The notes below the pieces were generated by a model. That model saw only the letters and a program-made list of their open reading frames with translations. It searched no databases and was not told the origin of the DNA. Source: RUG14300 sp964391805 (GTDB taxonomy: Bacteria; Bacillota; Clostridia; Christensenellales; CAG-1252). Taken from it: 64,000 nt of DNA. Position numbers and translations under genes: made by a program. The stretch covers positions 124,001-188,000 of the forward strand of contig CAYMNK010000002.1 of NCBI GenBank assembly GCA_964391805.1, given 5' to 3'. How positions within the stretch are numbered: the first letter of the stretch is position 1; the number at the start of each line of letters is the position of its first letter. Shown here one piece after another: positions 1 through 8,652 of the stretch.

Positions 1-1903
1 CGGTAATATCAAATGATAAATTCAACTTGCCGTAAGAACTCTTTTGATAAAATGTTTTGACACTTTCCCAACCGGTATCTTCGGATGTTCCATTAAAGGC
101 AAGGTTAAGCTTTTCAAGCTGTGTTGAAGTAATAGTATCACCTTTAAATTGAACAGGGATTACCAAAACATTTATATTTCCTGTGGATGGTAACCCGATA
201 GCTCCGTCATTCTCAAGAATTTTATCTTGAAGGTCATCTTGGTCAAATGTTTCCTCATTATATACTTGATCTTCCATAGTTTCGGTAGGCTTGGTATTTC
301 CACCAGATGAACTACCGCCACCCGATGAGCTACCATTTATGGATATGGAAAGAATGTACATTGACTTCTCCGATTGTGTAGGCGATAAAACTATTTGAAC
401 CTTACCATTCAACTTTTCGGTCGAAGTAAATGTCAAGGTAGTCAAAACATTAAAACTTGAAGCCTCAAGAACCTTTACAGTTTCCTTTCCATCGGACAAA
501 AGTGCGGAGTTTCCAACATTAACACTAACGTACATACCGTTCTTTGCGTTAGTTTGAACAACAAGAGTTACAGAAGTAACGCTTGATACGCTTGAAACAG
601 ATGTGAGTTTTACTTCACCATTTTTTTGCAAGAACTGTACTCCTCTACCATTGGCAAAACCATTAGCTGCGGTATCAGTTATATAAGCAAGTTCATTACT
701 TCCTACCGTTAAGTCATATTTTTTTGCCGCAACGAATGTCGAATTTAAACTGACACTAACGGATGTATCGTCATCATCATAATCACCACCGGATGTGTCT
801 TCTTCTGCATCGGGAATTTCAAATGATACATTACCGTAATCGTAGAATTTGTAAACTGTAGAATAACCGGAATCAAGTTCGGCTACAATCTCGGATATCT
901 TACCATTGGATAATTTAATGGTAAACGAAGTATATGTTTCATCTTCAAATTCTCCAACAAAATATTCACCGACTTCAGAGGGATTATCTGCCACATATAC
1001 GCCATTACTATACTCAAAGGTGTAGTAGGATAAAACGTTAGGATCAACAAGATACATATATGACACTAATTCATAGTAATCATCGCTATCTTCGGAGTAT
1101 TTAAAGTATCCTTCTTCTAAATAATCGGCAATAAACCAATACTTATCGTTCACTTTATCATATTGAATATAGTCAGTATATATCTCGTTATCAGTAGCGG
1201 TATATTGATTCTTAATATTTTTTCCCATATACCAATAGAAATCTTCGGATTCAAGAGTTCCGTTATAGTAGACAAACACGTCTGCTCTAAAATTCCAAGA
1301 ATCATAATTGGAGAATGAGTCCAATACATCGGTTAAAGAATTAGATACAACAACAGCATTAACGGTTACATTCAAAGTTGCAGATTTTCCAGAATAAATA
1401 CAAGTAACGGTGAAGCTTCCTGCCTTGGTTAGGTCGACAGAAGATAGATCAAGCATTTCATCGGTTACGATAATGCCATCACCATTCTTGACAATAGAAA
1501 AGTGTGATTTGAAATCTTCTTCATCGCCAACATTTAATGTTATTGATGATTCGCCTATAATCGATACAACAATTTCATCTTCTACAGGTTGCTCTTTGGC
1601 ATCAATAACGGTAAAGGTTATCGATACGCTCTTTTCGAAATATGTACAACTAACATCGAAAGTACCTGACTTGGTCAGATCGACTGCCGATAAATCGAGC
1701 ATATCCTCTGTGGTAGGTACAATATTTCCTTCCGATACTATGATAAAGTATTTCGTGAAGTCAACTTCGCTACCAACTTCCAAACTACGTGACAAACTAT
1801 TATCTACTCCGATAACCGCTCCGTCAACTGTTTCACAAGCAACTACGCCCATGATAAGAGTCAAAACGAGAAGTATAGCAAGCAATAAACCATATTTTTT
1901 CAT
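1..1903 (-). CDS. Secreted lipoprotein with two Ig-like repeats and start of an M6-type metalloprotease domain (partial, C-terminus off left edge)
   Basis: An open minus-strand frame runs from an ATG at 1903, with AAGGAGT ten bases upstream, to the left edge without a stop (634 codons seen). The N-terminus is a lipoprotein signal peptide with a V-V-A-C lipobox at about residues 20-23. Two tandem Ig-like/Big-type repeats follow at about 30-95 and 105-170, sharing the phrases DLSxVDLTKxG and VxCxY, then a region rich in Tyr and acidic residues and a Ser/Gly linker (SSSGGGSSSGG) near residue 535. The last visible 60 residues read like the start of an M6-family metalloprotease domain (NVLVIPVQFKGD, then SVKTFYQKSSYGKLNLSFDI). 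The catalytic HExxH would lie beyond the window, so protease activity is inferred from family resemblance. It is probably surface-anchored and acts outside the cell. The neighbouring luxS fusion is divergent. Confidence 0.8.
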   Translation of the reverse strand, partial: MKKYGLLLAILLVLTLIMGVVACETVDGAVIGVDNSLSRSLEVGSEVDFTKYFIIVSEGNIVPTTEDMLDLSAVDLTKSGTFDVSCTYFEKSVSITFTVIDAKEQPVEDEIVVSIIGESSITLNVGDEEDFKSHFSIVKNGDGIIVTDEMLDLSSVDLTKAGSFTVTCIYSGKSATLNVTVNAVVVSNSLTDVLDSFSNYDSWNFRADVFVYYNGTLESEDFYWYMGKNIKNQYTATDNEIYTDYIQYDKVNDKYWFIADYLEEGYFKYSEDSDDYYELVSYMYLVDPNVLSYYTFEYSNGVYVADNPSEVGEYFVGEFEDETYTSFTIKLSNGKISEIVAELDSGYSTVYKFYDYGNVSFEIPDAEEDTSGGDYDDDDTSVSVSLNSTFVAAKKYDLTVGSNELAYITDTAANGFANGRGVQFLQKNGEVKLTSVSSVSSVTSVTLVVQTNAKNGMYVSVNVGNSALLSDGKETVKVLEASSFNVLTTLTFTSTEKLNGKVQIVLSPTQSEKSMYILSISINGSSSGGGSSSGGNTKPTETMEDQVYNEETFDQDDLQDKILENDGAIGLPSTGNINVLVIPVQFKGDTITSTQLEKLNLAFNGTSEDTGWESVKTFYQKSSYGKLNLSFDIT

Positions 1904-2062
1904 ATATGATACTCCTTAACAATATTTGATAGAATATTATTACACTTTTAATAGAAAAATGTCAATACAGATTTTAAAAAAATGTTTAAAATCTATAAAA
2001 ATAATAAACATTAAAATCATTTTAATTAATTCATTCTTAGCAATTCATTTAACAATACCTCC

Positions 2063-2091
2063 TTGATTTACCGCAAAGAGTGTGATAAAAT
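2063..2091 (+). promoter_or_regulatory. Sigma-A-type promoter for the luxS-Nudix gene
   Basis: TTGATT at 2063-2068 and TAAAAT at 2086-2091 are separated by 17 bp, with a TGA extended -10 just before the -10 box. Predicted transcription starts near 2098, leaving a leader of about 22 nt that holds the AGGAGAT ribosome binding site. Confidence 0.6.
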
Positions 2092-2119
2092 AGTAGCGAC
2101 ATTATTTAGGAGATAGTAT

Positions 2120-2989
2120 ATGGATAAAATAGAAAGTTTCAAAATAAACCATTTGACTTTAGAATCGGGTTTATATGTATCAAGAATAGATTCTAAAAAC
2201 GGCATCGATGTAACCACATTCGATATGAGATTTACAAAGCCTAATAGAGAACCGCCTATGGACGTACCCGCGATACATACTATCGAGCATCTTGCAGCGA
2301 CTTACCTTAGAAGTTCAGAATGTAAAAACGATATTGTTTATTTTGGACCTATGGGATGCAGAACAGGTTTTTACCTATTAATGTTTGGTAAACGCACACC
2401 AGAAGAAATATTACCGTTGATTGAAAACTTATGCGACTTCATAATAGATTTCGTTGGTGATATTCCGGGAGCAACACCTAAAGAATGCGGTAACTACTCC
2501 GAACAAAATCTTATTAATGCTAAGTACTACATTAAAAAATATAAAAACGAATTGAAAAATAAAAGATTCACATATCCTGAGGACGGAACGATAAAAGGTG
2601 GATGTGTATTATTAGATAGAAAAAACAAAAAAATCGCACTTGTGTATAGAGAAAAGTTGAATGACTATTCTTTTCCAAAAGGGCATTTAGAATTGGGCGA
2701 ATCGGTTGAAGAATGCGCAATTAGAGAAACTGCCGAGGAAACAAAAAGAATTGCTATAATCGATAAGGAAACAGCTCCGATTATTCAAACTTATTTTACG
2801 CCTTGGGGTGAAAAATGTCTCTGCTATATGTATTTGGCAACCGATGGCGGACCAAGTGACAATAGTTCGAGCGATACGCATCCCACAGTATGGGTAGATA
2901 TAGATGAAATCGAAGAAAAAGTTAGTTATGATAATTTGAGGAAGTTATTTAACAGATTTTTGCCGAGGATAAAAGAGTTAATTAAGTAA
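2120..2989 (+). CDS. luxS: LuxS (S-ribosylhomocysteine lyase) fused to a Nudix hydrolase domain
   Basis: Residues 1-145 are LuxS: the zinc motif H53-T-I-E-H57, the active-site cysteine in GCRTGFY (C80) and the third zinc ligand in ECGNYSEQN (C123) are all present. LuxS cleaves S-ribosylhomocysteine to homocysteine and DPD, the AI-2 precursor, in the activated methyl cycle. Residues 158-289 add a Nudix domain with box G188-x5-E194-x7-RE-x2-EE (G188 to E207); the last Gly of the consensus box is replaced by Lys (K209), but the metal-binding RETAEE core is intact. LuxS is normally about 155 residues and single-domain, so the 289-residue length reflects a true in-frame fusion with no stop between the parts. 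The Nudix substrate is unknown; (di)nucleotide or related phosphates are typical. The gene is monocistronic, with its own promoter and terminator. The start at 2120 follows AGGAGATAGTAT. Confidence 0.9.
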   Translation: MDKIESFKINHLTLESGLYVSRIDSKNGIDVTTFDMRFTKPNREPPMDVPAIHTIEHLAATYLRSSECKNDIVYFGPMGCRTGFYLLMFGKRTPEEILPLIENLCDFIIDFVGDIPGATPKECGNYSEQNLINAKYYIKKYKNELKNKRFTYPEDGTIKGGCVLLDRKNKKIALVYREKLNDYSFPKGHLELGESVEECAIRETAEETKRIAIIDKETAPIIQTYFTPWGEKCLCYMYLATDGGPSDNSSSDTHPTVWVDIDEIEEKVSYDNLRKLFNRFLPRIKELIK

Positions 2990-2996
2990 AAATAAC

Positions 2997-3035
2997 AGCA
3001 CCTTTTAGAATAACAGAAGGTGCTATTGTTTTTAC
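2997..3035 (+). terminator. Rho-independent terminator of luxS
   Basis: Arms AGCACCTT (2997-3004) and AAGGTGCT (3017-3024) form a perfect 8-bp stem, followed by a T-rich tract (ATTGTTTTT). Confidence 0.85.
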
Positions 3036-3040
3036 AAGGA

Positions 3041-3120
3041 ATCAGATACCGATGCCGTAGGCATCGCTGCTACGCAGTTCGACTTCAGGGCGGTGCCCTT
3101 TCTCTCAATATGACATTTGA
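3041..3120 (+). repeat. Three-hairpin dispersed element, copy 1
   Basis: Order: GATACC, hairpin GATGCC-GTA-GGCATC, hairpin CTGC-TAC-GCAG, TTCGACT, hairpin AGGGC-GGT-GCCCT, then TCTCAATATGAC. It matches the layout of the other copies in the window and sits just after the luxS terminator. Confidence 0.8.
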
Positions 3121-3188
3121 TTGTACCGTGCTTTTCCTGCATTTTTTGATGCGTTGTCATCTTTTAGGGTACTTTTTGAATGAAATTT

Positions 3189-3512
3189 TTATTTGATTGC
3201 AACTTCGTCTAAGAGTGCGATAAACTTGTGAACATCGTCTATGCCTGTAAATACTTTTTCGATGTGCCAATTGTTAAATTGAAATCCGTATTTATCACAT
3301 ATTGATTTCCATTCGGCTTTGGTGTGTTCAATATGTTCTTGAGTATAGGCCATATCGGTTATTTTAACTACACTATCGTCGTTGAAAAGTGTTATGTAGT
3401 AACAACTATTCAAATCCAAGAGTTGGTCTAAGTCTATTACCTCTTGATTAGGCGTACTCATGTATGTACTGTATTCTTGTTTTACTATTCTAATTGCTTC
3501 ATTCCATTCCAT
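3189..3512 (-). CDS. Small hypothetical protein (107 aa)
   Basis: This is an acidic soluble protein with no signal peptide or membrane segment and no motif that I recognise. The start at 3512 is supported by GGAG seven bases upstream. The composition (many aromatic, Asp and Lys residues, pattern of alternating alpha/beta segments) is that of a real small globular protein. It stands alone between two repeat-filled gaps, so the context gives no functional clue. Confidence 0.6.
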   Translation of the reverse strand: MEWNEAIRIVKQEYSTYMSTPNQEVIDLDQLLDLNSCYYITLFNDDSVVKITDMAYTQEHIEHTKAEWKSICDKYGFQFNNWHIEKVFTGIDDVHKFIALLDEVAIK

Positions 3513-3529
3513 TTGAAGACTCCTATGCG

Positions 3530-3627
3530 CGCGGGCGATGATGCGAATGATGTTATGCCTTTCATAATGATATTACTTCGTGATGATGTTTGCCTATAGC
3601 AAATAATGTATTGCTTCGCAAAATTGC
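3530..3627. repeat. Hairpin array with ATGATGT-like linkers
   Basis: Successive small hairpins are separated by variants of ATGATGT: TATG-CCTTT-CATA, a TACTTCGTGA hairpin, TTTGC-CTATA-GCAAA and TTGC-TTCG-GCAA, with linkers AATGATGT, ATGATAT, GATGATGT and AATGTAT. It is immediately followed by a copy of the three-hairpin dispersed element. Confidence 0.6.
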
Positions 3628-3629
3628 GG

Positions 3630-3715
3630 ATACCGATACCGACGCTCCGCGTCGCCCTGCGGGTTCGACTACAGGACGATGTCCTTCCGCTCAGTATGAC
3701 ATTGATGGGTACGGT
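3630..3715 (+). repeat. Three-hairpin dispersed element, copy 2
   Basis: GATACC, GACGC-TCC-GCGTC, CCC-TGC-GGG, TTCGACTAC, AGGAC-GAT-GTCCT, CGCTCAGTATGAC. It is followed by a short tail (ATTGATGGGT) also seen after other copies. Confidence 0.8.
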
Positions 3716-3759
3716 GCGTTGCGATAGCAAAGACTTCATTACGCGTTAGCGTTGCGGTG

Positions 3760-4347
3760 CTATGAAAGTGTCGGGTTATACTTGGCGATGAAAAATTCAA
3801 GACTTTCTTTGAGGACACTGATTTGCGCTTGTAAATAGAAGTTATCCTCAAACATCGCGTAGTGAACGCATGCACGAACAAGAATAAAAATCAATGGAGT
3901 TAACTTTTCAGCAGGAATCCCAACCTTACTTTCAAGCAACTTGGCATAATCGGAATAACGTTTATTGACGCCGTCAAAAAACTTTTTGCCATAAGCTAAA
4001 TATTTAGGTTGAGTATAAACTTGATACATAAATCTATACTTTTTACCGTGCTTGGCTGATGTCCAATAAGGAACTTCATCGATAAAACGCCATAAATCCG
4101 ATATATTGGTAGGAGCTTTCGCCATAAAGTCATCCTCAACTTTACTCATACAATACTCGGTTGACTGCACTATTAAATCATCAAGATCCTTAAAATAATT
4201 ATAGAAAACTGCTACATTACAATTACAATGCTTAGCAAGTGCACGTACACCGACATCGTCTAATCCGATTTCGGCAAAGCACTCAAAGCATTTTTCCATA
4301 AGTTCTATCTTCCTATTTTGAAACTGTTCTTCGTTCCTTACTCTCAT
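3760..4347 (-). CDS. TetR/AcrR-family transcriptional regulator
   Basis: 195 aa, the usual size for the family. The N-terminal helix-turn-helix is at about residues 33-62 (DVGVRALAKHCNCN, then VFYNYFKDLDDL, the classic TetR YxxFxxKxxL-type signature). The rest is an all-helical ligand/dimer domain of unknown ligand. The start at 4347 follows GAGG. Its promoter carries an inverted repeat in the spacer, suggesting autoregulation. No co-transcribed transporter or enzyme is adjacent, so its other targets cannot be inferred. Confidence 0.9.
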   Translation of the reverse strand: MRVRNEEQFQNRKIELMEKCFECFAEIGLDDVGVRALAKHCNCNVAVFYNYFKDLDDLIVQSTEYCMSKVEDDFMAKAPTNISDLWRFIDEVPYWTSAKHGKKYRFMYQVYTQPKYLAYGKKFFDGVNKRYSDYAKLLESKVGIPAEKLTPLIFILVRACVHYAMFEDNFYLQAQISVLKESLEFFIAKYNPTLS

Positions 4348-4380
4348 TTTTACCTCATTAGTTTGACGTTTTCACAAATA

Positions 4381-4410
4381 ATTATACAGTAAATCGGTAA
4401 ACTGTGTCAA
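4381..4410 (-). promoter_or_regulatory. Promoter of the TetR gene with a palindromic candidate operator
   Basis: Read on the minus strand: TTGACA (4405-4410), 18 bp, TATAAT (4381-4386). The spacer is bounded by ACAGT and ACTGT (4386-4405), an inverted repeat that would place a bound TetR dimer over RNA polymerase. Confidence 0.6.
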
Positions 4411-4484
4411 TGTTAAAAATATATTTTTTCTAAAGTATGGGTAAAAAATAAGCCATTTTCTTCCACATTGTCTATCTTTTTTAT

Positions 4485-5822
4485 CTAAATTATTCCTTGA
4501 GCTAACATTGCTTCGGCAACTTTTTCAAACCCTGCAACATTTGCACCGAATAATAGATCGTACTCTCTACCATAGCGATTACAAGCATCGACACAGTTTG
4601 AATGGATGGATTTCATTATAGATTCAAGTTTAGCAAATACTTCTTCTTTGCTCCATGATAGCCTAATGGCATTTTGCGATATCTCCAATGCGGAGGTGGC
4701 AACTCCACCGGCATTAGCTGCCTTGGCGGGGGCGAAAAGTATATTGTGATTACGATATACCTCAATTGCCTCTAAAGTAGACGGCATATTGGCACCTTCG
4801 GCAACTGCAATACTTCCGTTATTGACTAACATCTCAGCTGACGATGCGTCGATCTCGTTTTGGGTAGCACACGGAAACGCTATATCGCATTTAATGCTCC
4901 AAATACCCTTACACTCTTCGTGATATTCGGCAGACGGTACATACTGAATGTATTCCTTAATACGTCCGCGTTTGACTTCCTTGATCTCCTTGACAACATC
5001 AAGATTAATTCCGTTAGCATCGTAAATATATCCGCATGAATCGCTCATTGCTACAACCTTAACACCCATTTCGGTGGCTTTTTCGGTAGCATATATGGCT
5101 ACATTTCCCGATCCTGATACCACGGCAACCTTACCTTGAATATCTATTCCGTTATGATTCAACATTTCACGGGTAAAATACAACAACCCATACCCTGTGG
5201 CTTCTCGTCTTCCTAAACTTCCGCCATAAGTTAGTCCTTTACCTGTTAAAACCCCTGCTGTAAACGTCCCCGTGATGCGTTTATACTGACCGAAAAGATA
5301 TCCTATTTCTCTTGCACCTACTCCAATATCTCCGGCAGGGACGTCAACGTCGTGACCGATATGTCTATATAATTCGGTCATAAAGCTTTGGCAAAAACGC
5401 ATTATTTCGCCATCGCTTTTGCCTTTAGGATCAAAATCGCTACCGCCTTTACCGCCACCTATGGGAAGCGTTGTAAGACTATTTTTCAATATTTGCTCCA
5501 ATCCTAAGAACTTAAGGATAGATAGGTTTACGCTCGGATGAAACCTTAATCCACCCTTATATACGCCTAATGCGCTATTAAACTGTACGCGATAGCCTCT
5601 ATTTACTTCTACAACGCCTTTATCGTTTACCCATGGTACTCTAAATATGATAATACGCTCGGGTTCAACAAAACGTTCGAGAATACCGGCACTCTCGTAT
5701 TCGGGATGTTTATCAAATACCGGTTGTAAACTAAAAAGTATTTCCTTGGCGGACTGCAAAAACTCCGTTTCACCTGCATTCCGTTGTTGTAATTGTTTAT
5801 ATATACGCTCCACATAATTCAT
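4485..5822 (-). CDS. gdhA: Glutamate dehydrogenase (probably NADP-dependent)
   Basis: 445 aa, matching hexameric bacterial GdhA. The catalytic-lysine motif GGGKGGSDFDP (K126), the PAGDIGVG motif near 163 and the Rossmann segment VVSGSGNVA near 234 are intact. It interconverts glutamate with 2-oxoglutarate plus ammonium in the cytoplasm. The start at 5822 follows AAGGAG. It lies 36 nt downstream of the DUF1846 gene on the same strand and is probably co-transcribed with it. No clear hairpin terminator was found after it. Cofactor choice is inferred from overall resemblance only. Confidence 0.95.
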   Translation of the reverse strand: MNYVERIYKQLQQRNAGETEFLQSAKEILFSLQPVFDKHPEYESAGILERFVEPERIIIFRVPWVNDKGVVEVNRGYRVQFNSALGVYKGGLRFHPSVNLSILKFLGLEQILKNSLTTLPIGGGKGGSDFDPKGKSDGEIMRFCQSFMTELYRHIGHDVDVPAGDIGVGAREIGYLFGQYKRITGTFTAGVLTGKGLTYGGSLGRREATGYGLLYFTREMLNHNGIDIQGKVAVVSGSGNVAIYATEKATEMGVKVVAMSDSCGYIYDANGINLDVVKEIKEVKRGRIKEYIQYVPSAEYHEECKGIWSIKCDIAFPCATQNEIDASSAEMLVNNGSIAVAEGANMPSTLEAIEVYRNHNILFAPAKAANAGGVATSALEISQNAIRLSWSKEEVFAKLESIMKSIHSNCVDACNRYGREYDLLFGANVAGFEKVAEAMLAQGII

Positions 5823-5858
5823 ATTCGTACTCCTTACGATATGTTATTCCAAAAATTA

Positions 5859-7343
5859 CTAAATTAGTCCTTTTTTGTACGACGGGGTTACTGCTTCACA
5901 CGTAACATTGATACCGAGTTGACGGAAACTCCTCTTTTCGTGATCTGCAAGCATTACCGTAGAATGGGCATCCGCTCCCCATAATTCTTTTAGTGCTCCC
6001 ATTGCTTTATTGGTTATGGGTTCACCCGATGCGCTGGAATAAGCTAAAACGATAAGTGCTTCTTCGAGTGTCAAAAATTTGCGTTTATACTTGAAGGTAT
6101 CACGCTTCAATCTCAATATGGGTTCTATCATTTCGGGTGCTAATAATTTAATTTTATCATCAATACCCGCTATGTATTTAACCGCATTGAATATACACGA
6201 CGCACTTGCACTCATTACCCTCGTATCACGACCTGTAATAATCGTTCCGTCTTTCAATTCGATGGCGACCGAATCAAGGCCTTTTTTTCGTTGTTTTTCC
6301 ATAGCCGATTTGACGACAGGACGATCAATAGGTTGTATACCTACCCTATGCATAAGACGAATCGCTTCATTGACAATGCTTTCATCCACCCGCTTTGTCT
6401 TCACTTCATTGAGCGCTTTATAATAACGGCGAACTATTTCCATACATGCCGAATACCTTACAGCTTCATCATCTTCAATTGCATATCCTACCATATTAAC
6501 GCCCATATCGGTAGGCGAATTGTAAATATCATCCCTTCCCGAAATTTTCTGCAAAATCGCCTTAACCACGGGGAATATATCAATATCTCGATTATAATTG
6601 ACGGCAATTATATTGTATTTAGCCAAATGGAAGGTGTCAATCATATTTTTGTCGTTAAGATCAAGTGTTGCTGCCTCATATGCTATGTTTACGGGATGTT
6701 CCAATGGCAAGTTCCATACTGGAAATGTTTCAAATTTAGCATATCCCGCTTGTCTGCCTAACTTATATTCATGGTACAGTTCGGACAAACACGTTGCCAT
6801 TTTTCCGCTTCCGGGACCGGGTGCGGTGACGATTACTAAAGGTTTCTCTGTTGGCAAGTATTCGTTAGCTCCGTAACCTATATCGCTAACAATTGTGTTA
6901 ACATCGTGCGGATAACCTTGAATGATGCCGTGTAGAGCTACGTTTATGCCTGCATTTGTCAATCTTTCTTTAAAATAATTAGCAGAAGGCTCTCCCTTAT
7001 ATTGAGTAATGACCACGTTATTTACCGCCAATCCTCTTTTCTTGAAAATAGAGATGAGTCTGACCACCTCTTCATCATAAGATATTCCGAGATCTGCTCT
7101 AATCTTTTTCTTTTCGATATCATCTGCCCTTACGCATATTATCACTTCCGCTATGTCTTTGAATCGTTCAAGCAACTGCATTTTGACATTGGGATCAAAT
7201 CCCGGAAGAACTCGCGAAGCATGATAGTCGTCAAAAAGTTTACCGCCGAACTCGAGGTAAAGTTTACTAAACATAGATATTCTTTCGGATATACGTCTAT
7301 ATTGCATATCCAAATATACTTCATTATTGAATCCCTTTTTCAT
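5859..7343 (-). CDS. DUF1846 family protein with P-loop-like motif
   Basis: 494 aa, full length for the DUF1846 family, which is widespread in Bacillota and has no settled function. A glycine-rich nucleotide-binding-like motif (TAPGPGSGKMATC) lies at about 173-185, and the family-typical phrase DTFHLAKYN...NYNRDIDIFP lies mid-protein. It appears cytosolic, with no signal or membrane segment. The start at 7343 follows AAGGAG. Linkage to gdhA suggests a role near amino-acid or nitrogen metabolism, which is inference from context. Confidence 0.85.
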   Translation of the reverse strand: MKKGFNNEVYLDMQYRRISERISMFSKLYLEFGGKLFDDYHASRVLPGFDPNVKMQLLERFKDIAEVIICVRADDIEKKKIRADLGISYDEEVVRLISIFKKRGLAVNNVVITQYKGEPSANYFKERLTNAGINVALHGIIQGYPHDVNTIVSDIGYGANEYLPTEKPLVIVTAPGPGSGKMATCLSELYHEYKLGRQAGYAKFETFPVWNLPLEHPVNIAYEAATLDLNDKNMIDTFHLAKYNIIAVNYNRDIDIFPVVKAILQKISGRDDIYNSPTDMGVNMVGYAIEDDEAVRYSACMEIVRRYYKALNEVKTKRVDESIVNEAIRLMHRVGIQPIDRPVVKSAMEKQRKKGLDSVAIELKDGTIITGRDTRVMSASASCIFNAVKYIAGIDDKIKLLAPEMIEPILRLKRDTFKYKRKFLTLEEALIVLAYSSASGEPITNKAMGALKELWGADAHSTVMLADHEKRSFRQLGINVTCEAVTPSYKKGLI

Positions 7344-7362
7344 AAAAAGCTCCTTAACTTAC

Positions 7363-7398
7363 TGAAAAAAAACAAAAATGCAGTCTAAAAAGACTGCA
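7363..7398 (-). terminator. Terminator of the zinc-ribbon membrane protein gene
   Basis: Minus-strand reading: TGCAGTCT, loop TTTT, AGACTGCA (7379-7398), then TTTTTGTTTTTTTT. Confidence 0.85.
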
Positions 7399-7410
7399 AG
7401 GTATATAAAC

Positions 7411-8544
7411 TTATTGTCTTGGCTTAGCTAATACCGATAAAAGCGGGTATGAACCAAACATAACTAAAATGGTGTCGAGTCCGTTAATATAGAATAAAAC
7501 CGATTCCAAAACTTCCAAATTATATTTATCCAAGGGCAACATCCTTATGACAAAAATGAGTATCGCTAACAACGATAATACAAAGAATGCTATACTTGCC
7601 GATGTCGCTTTACGGTGGAATTCGCCCTTACAATTAATAATCATCATGATAAATGCGCCAAGTAATAATAGACCGTAGATACTATATGTTAAAATATTAC
7701 CATATACGGATAAAAACACTCTAATTGATTCTATGTAAATCAAATTATCGAATACAATAAATGCAACCATACATATTCCGTAAAATGCAGACATCAATAC
7801 ACCTATACGCTTAGCGCCTATCGGTTTGAATGCTACGGCTATGCAAATCAAAGCAAACACAGTGCAAAAAGCGATCATGGTATATGTATATGTGGATAAT
7901 GAAAACCATTCTACTATTTCTGACAATATTTGTGAGGCGCTAAGAAAAGTTGCAATGCCTGAAACTGTAATAAGTATACCCAAAAGCACGGCGAAAAATA
8001 GTCCGACTTTAGATTTTTTCCCGGCGATTATCTCTCTATTTTCCATTTTCGAAAGCGTCACGACATCGTGATGTTTCCTGTCCTTTTTGGAAGAGGAAGA
8101 AGGTATGTATTCTTTCCCGTCATAATCATACAATTTGGGCTCGGGTAAAACCGAATCCAAATCTTCTACATCGAGGTTGATAGAAATATCCCCTTCGATT
8201 TCACATTCTTCCTCAACTAATACGTACTTAGAATCGAGTTCGCGATTATCGGTGCATTTCTTAGACGAATCAACGCCTTTAGTGATACTATTTTTGGAAG
8301 GGGTACAATTTACATTTTTATTGGAAGACTTATTTTCGGTAGACTTGACCGCAAAAACATATTTATTCAAACAGTCGGGACATTGCCAAAAAGTACCCTT
8401 ATCTACTAAGGTAACATGGCACTTAGGACAAGCCTTCGGTTTTCCTGACACGCTGATTTTATAGCTTCGACGACAATCAGGACAGCGTGCAACTCCGCTT
8501 TTTTTATCAAAAACTAAATTTTGACCACATGACTTACATTTCAT
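7411..8544 (-). CDS. Membrane protein with two N-terminal zinc ribbons
   Basis: 377 aa. Two CxxC...CxxC zinc ribbons are plain at C3/C6/C21/C24 and C39/C42/C55/C58. A low-complexity acidic linker (about 65-170) leads to six predicted transmembrane helices between about 178 and 370. The N-terminus is probably cytoplasmic. Such zinc-ribbon membrane proteins are common in Clostridia, but no function is established. The start at 8544 has only a weak ribosome binding site (AGGATTTATAT). It follows addBA on the same strand but has its own tandem promoters. Confidence 0.8.
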   Translation of the reverse strand: MKCKSCGQNLVFDKKSGVARCPDCRRSYKISVSGKPKACPKCHVTLVDKGTFWQCPDCLNKYVFAVKSTENKSSNKNVNCTPSKNSITKGVDSSKKCTDNRELDSKYVLVEEECEIEGDISINLDVEDLDSVLPEPKLYDYDGKEYIPSSSSKKDRKHHDVVTLSKMENREIIAGKKSKVGLFFAVLLGILITVSGIATFLSASQILSEIVEWFSLSTYTYTMIAFCTVFALICIAVAFKPIGAKRIGVLMSAFYGICMVAFIVFDNLIYIESIRVFLSVYGNILTYSIYGLLLLGAFIMMIINCKGEFHRKATSASIAFFVLSLLAILIFVIRMLPLDKYNLEVLESVLFYINGLDTILVMFGSYPLLSVLAKPRQ

Positions 8545-8574
8545 ATATAAATCCTACCCAAACTTATTTTCTAT

Positions 8575-8638
8575 ATTATATATTTTTATTTAACAAAATT
8601 GCAATAGCATTATACAGATTTTGATAAAAACTAATCAA
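8575..8638 (-). promoter_or_regulatory. Tandem promoters of the zinc-ribbon protein gene
   Basis: Minus strand, upstream unit TTGATT (8633-8638) - 18 bp - TATAAT (8609-8614); downstream unit TTGCAA (8599-8604) - 18 bp - TATAAT (8575-8580). Confidence 0.5.
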
Positions 8639-8652
8639 ACTTTAATATTTTT

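Noticed and set aside
1410..1919. Plus-strand frame of 169 codons at the left end
   Set aside because: It is the shadow of the lipoprotein gene on the minus strand, which has a lipobox, ribosome binding site and domain structure.
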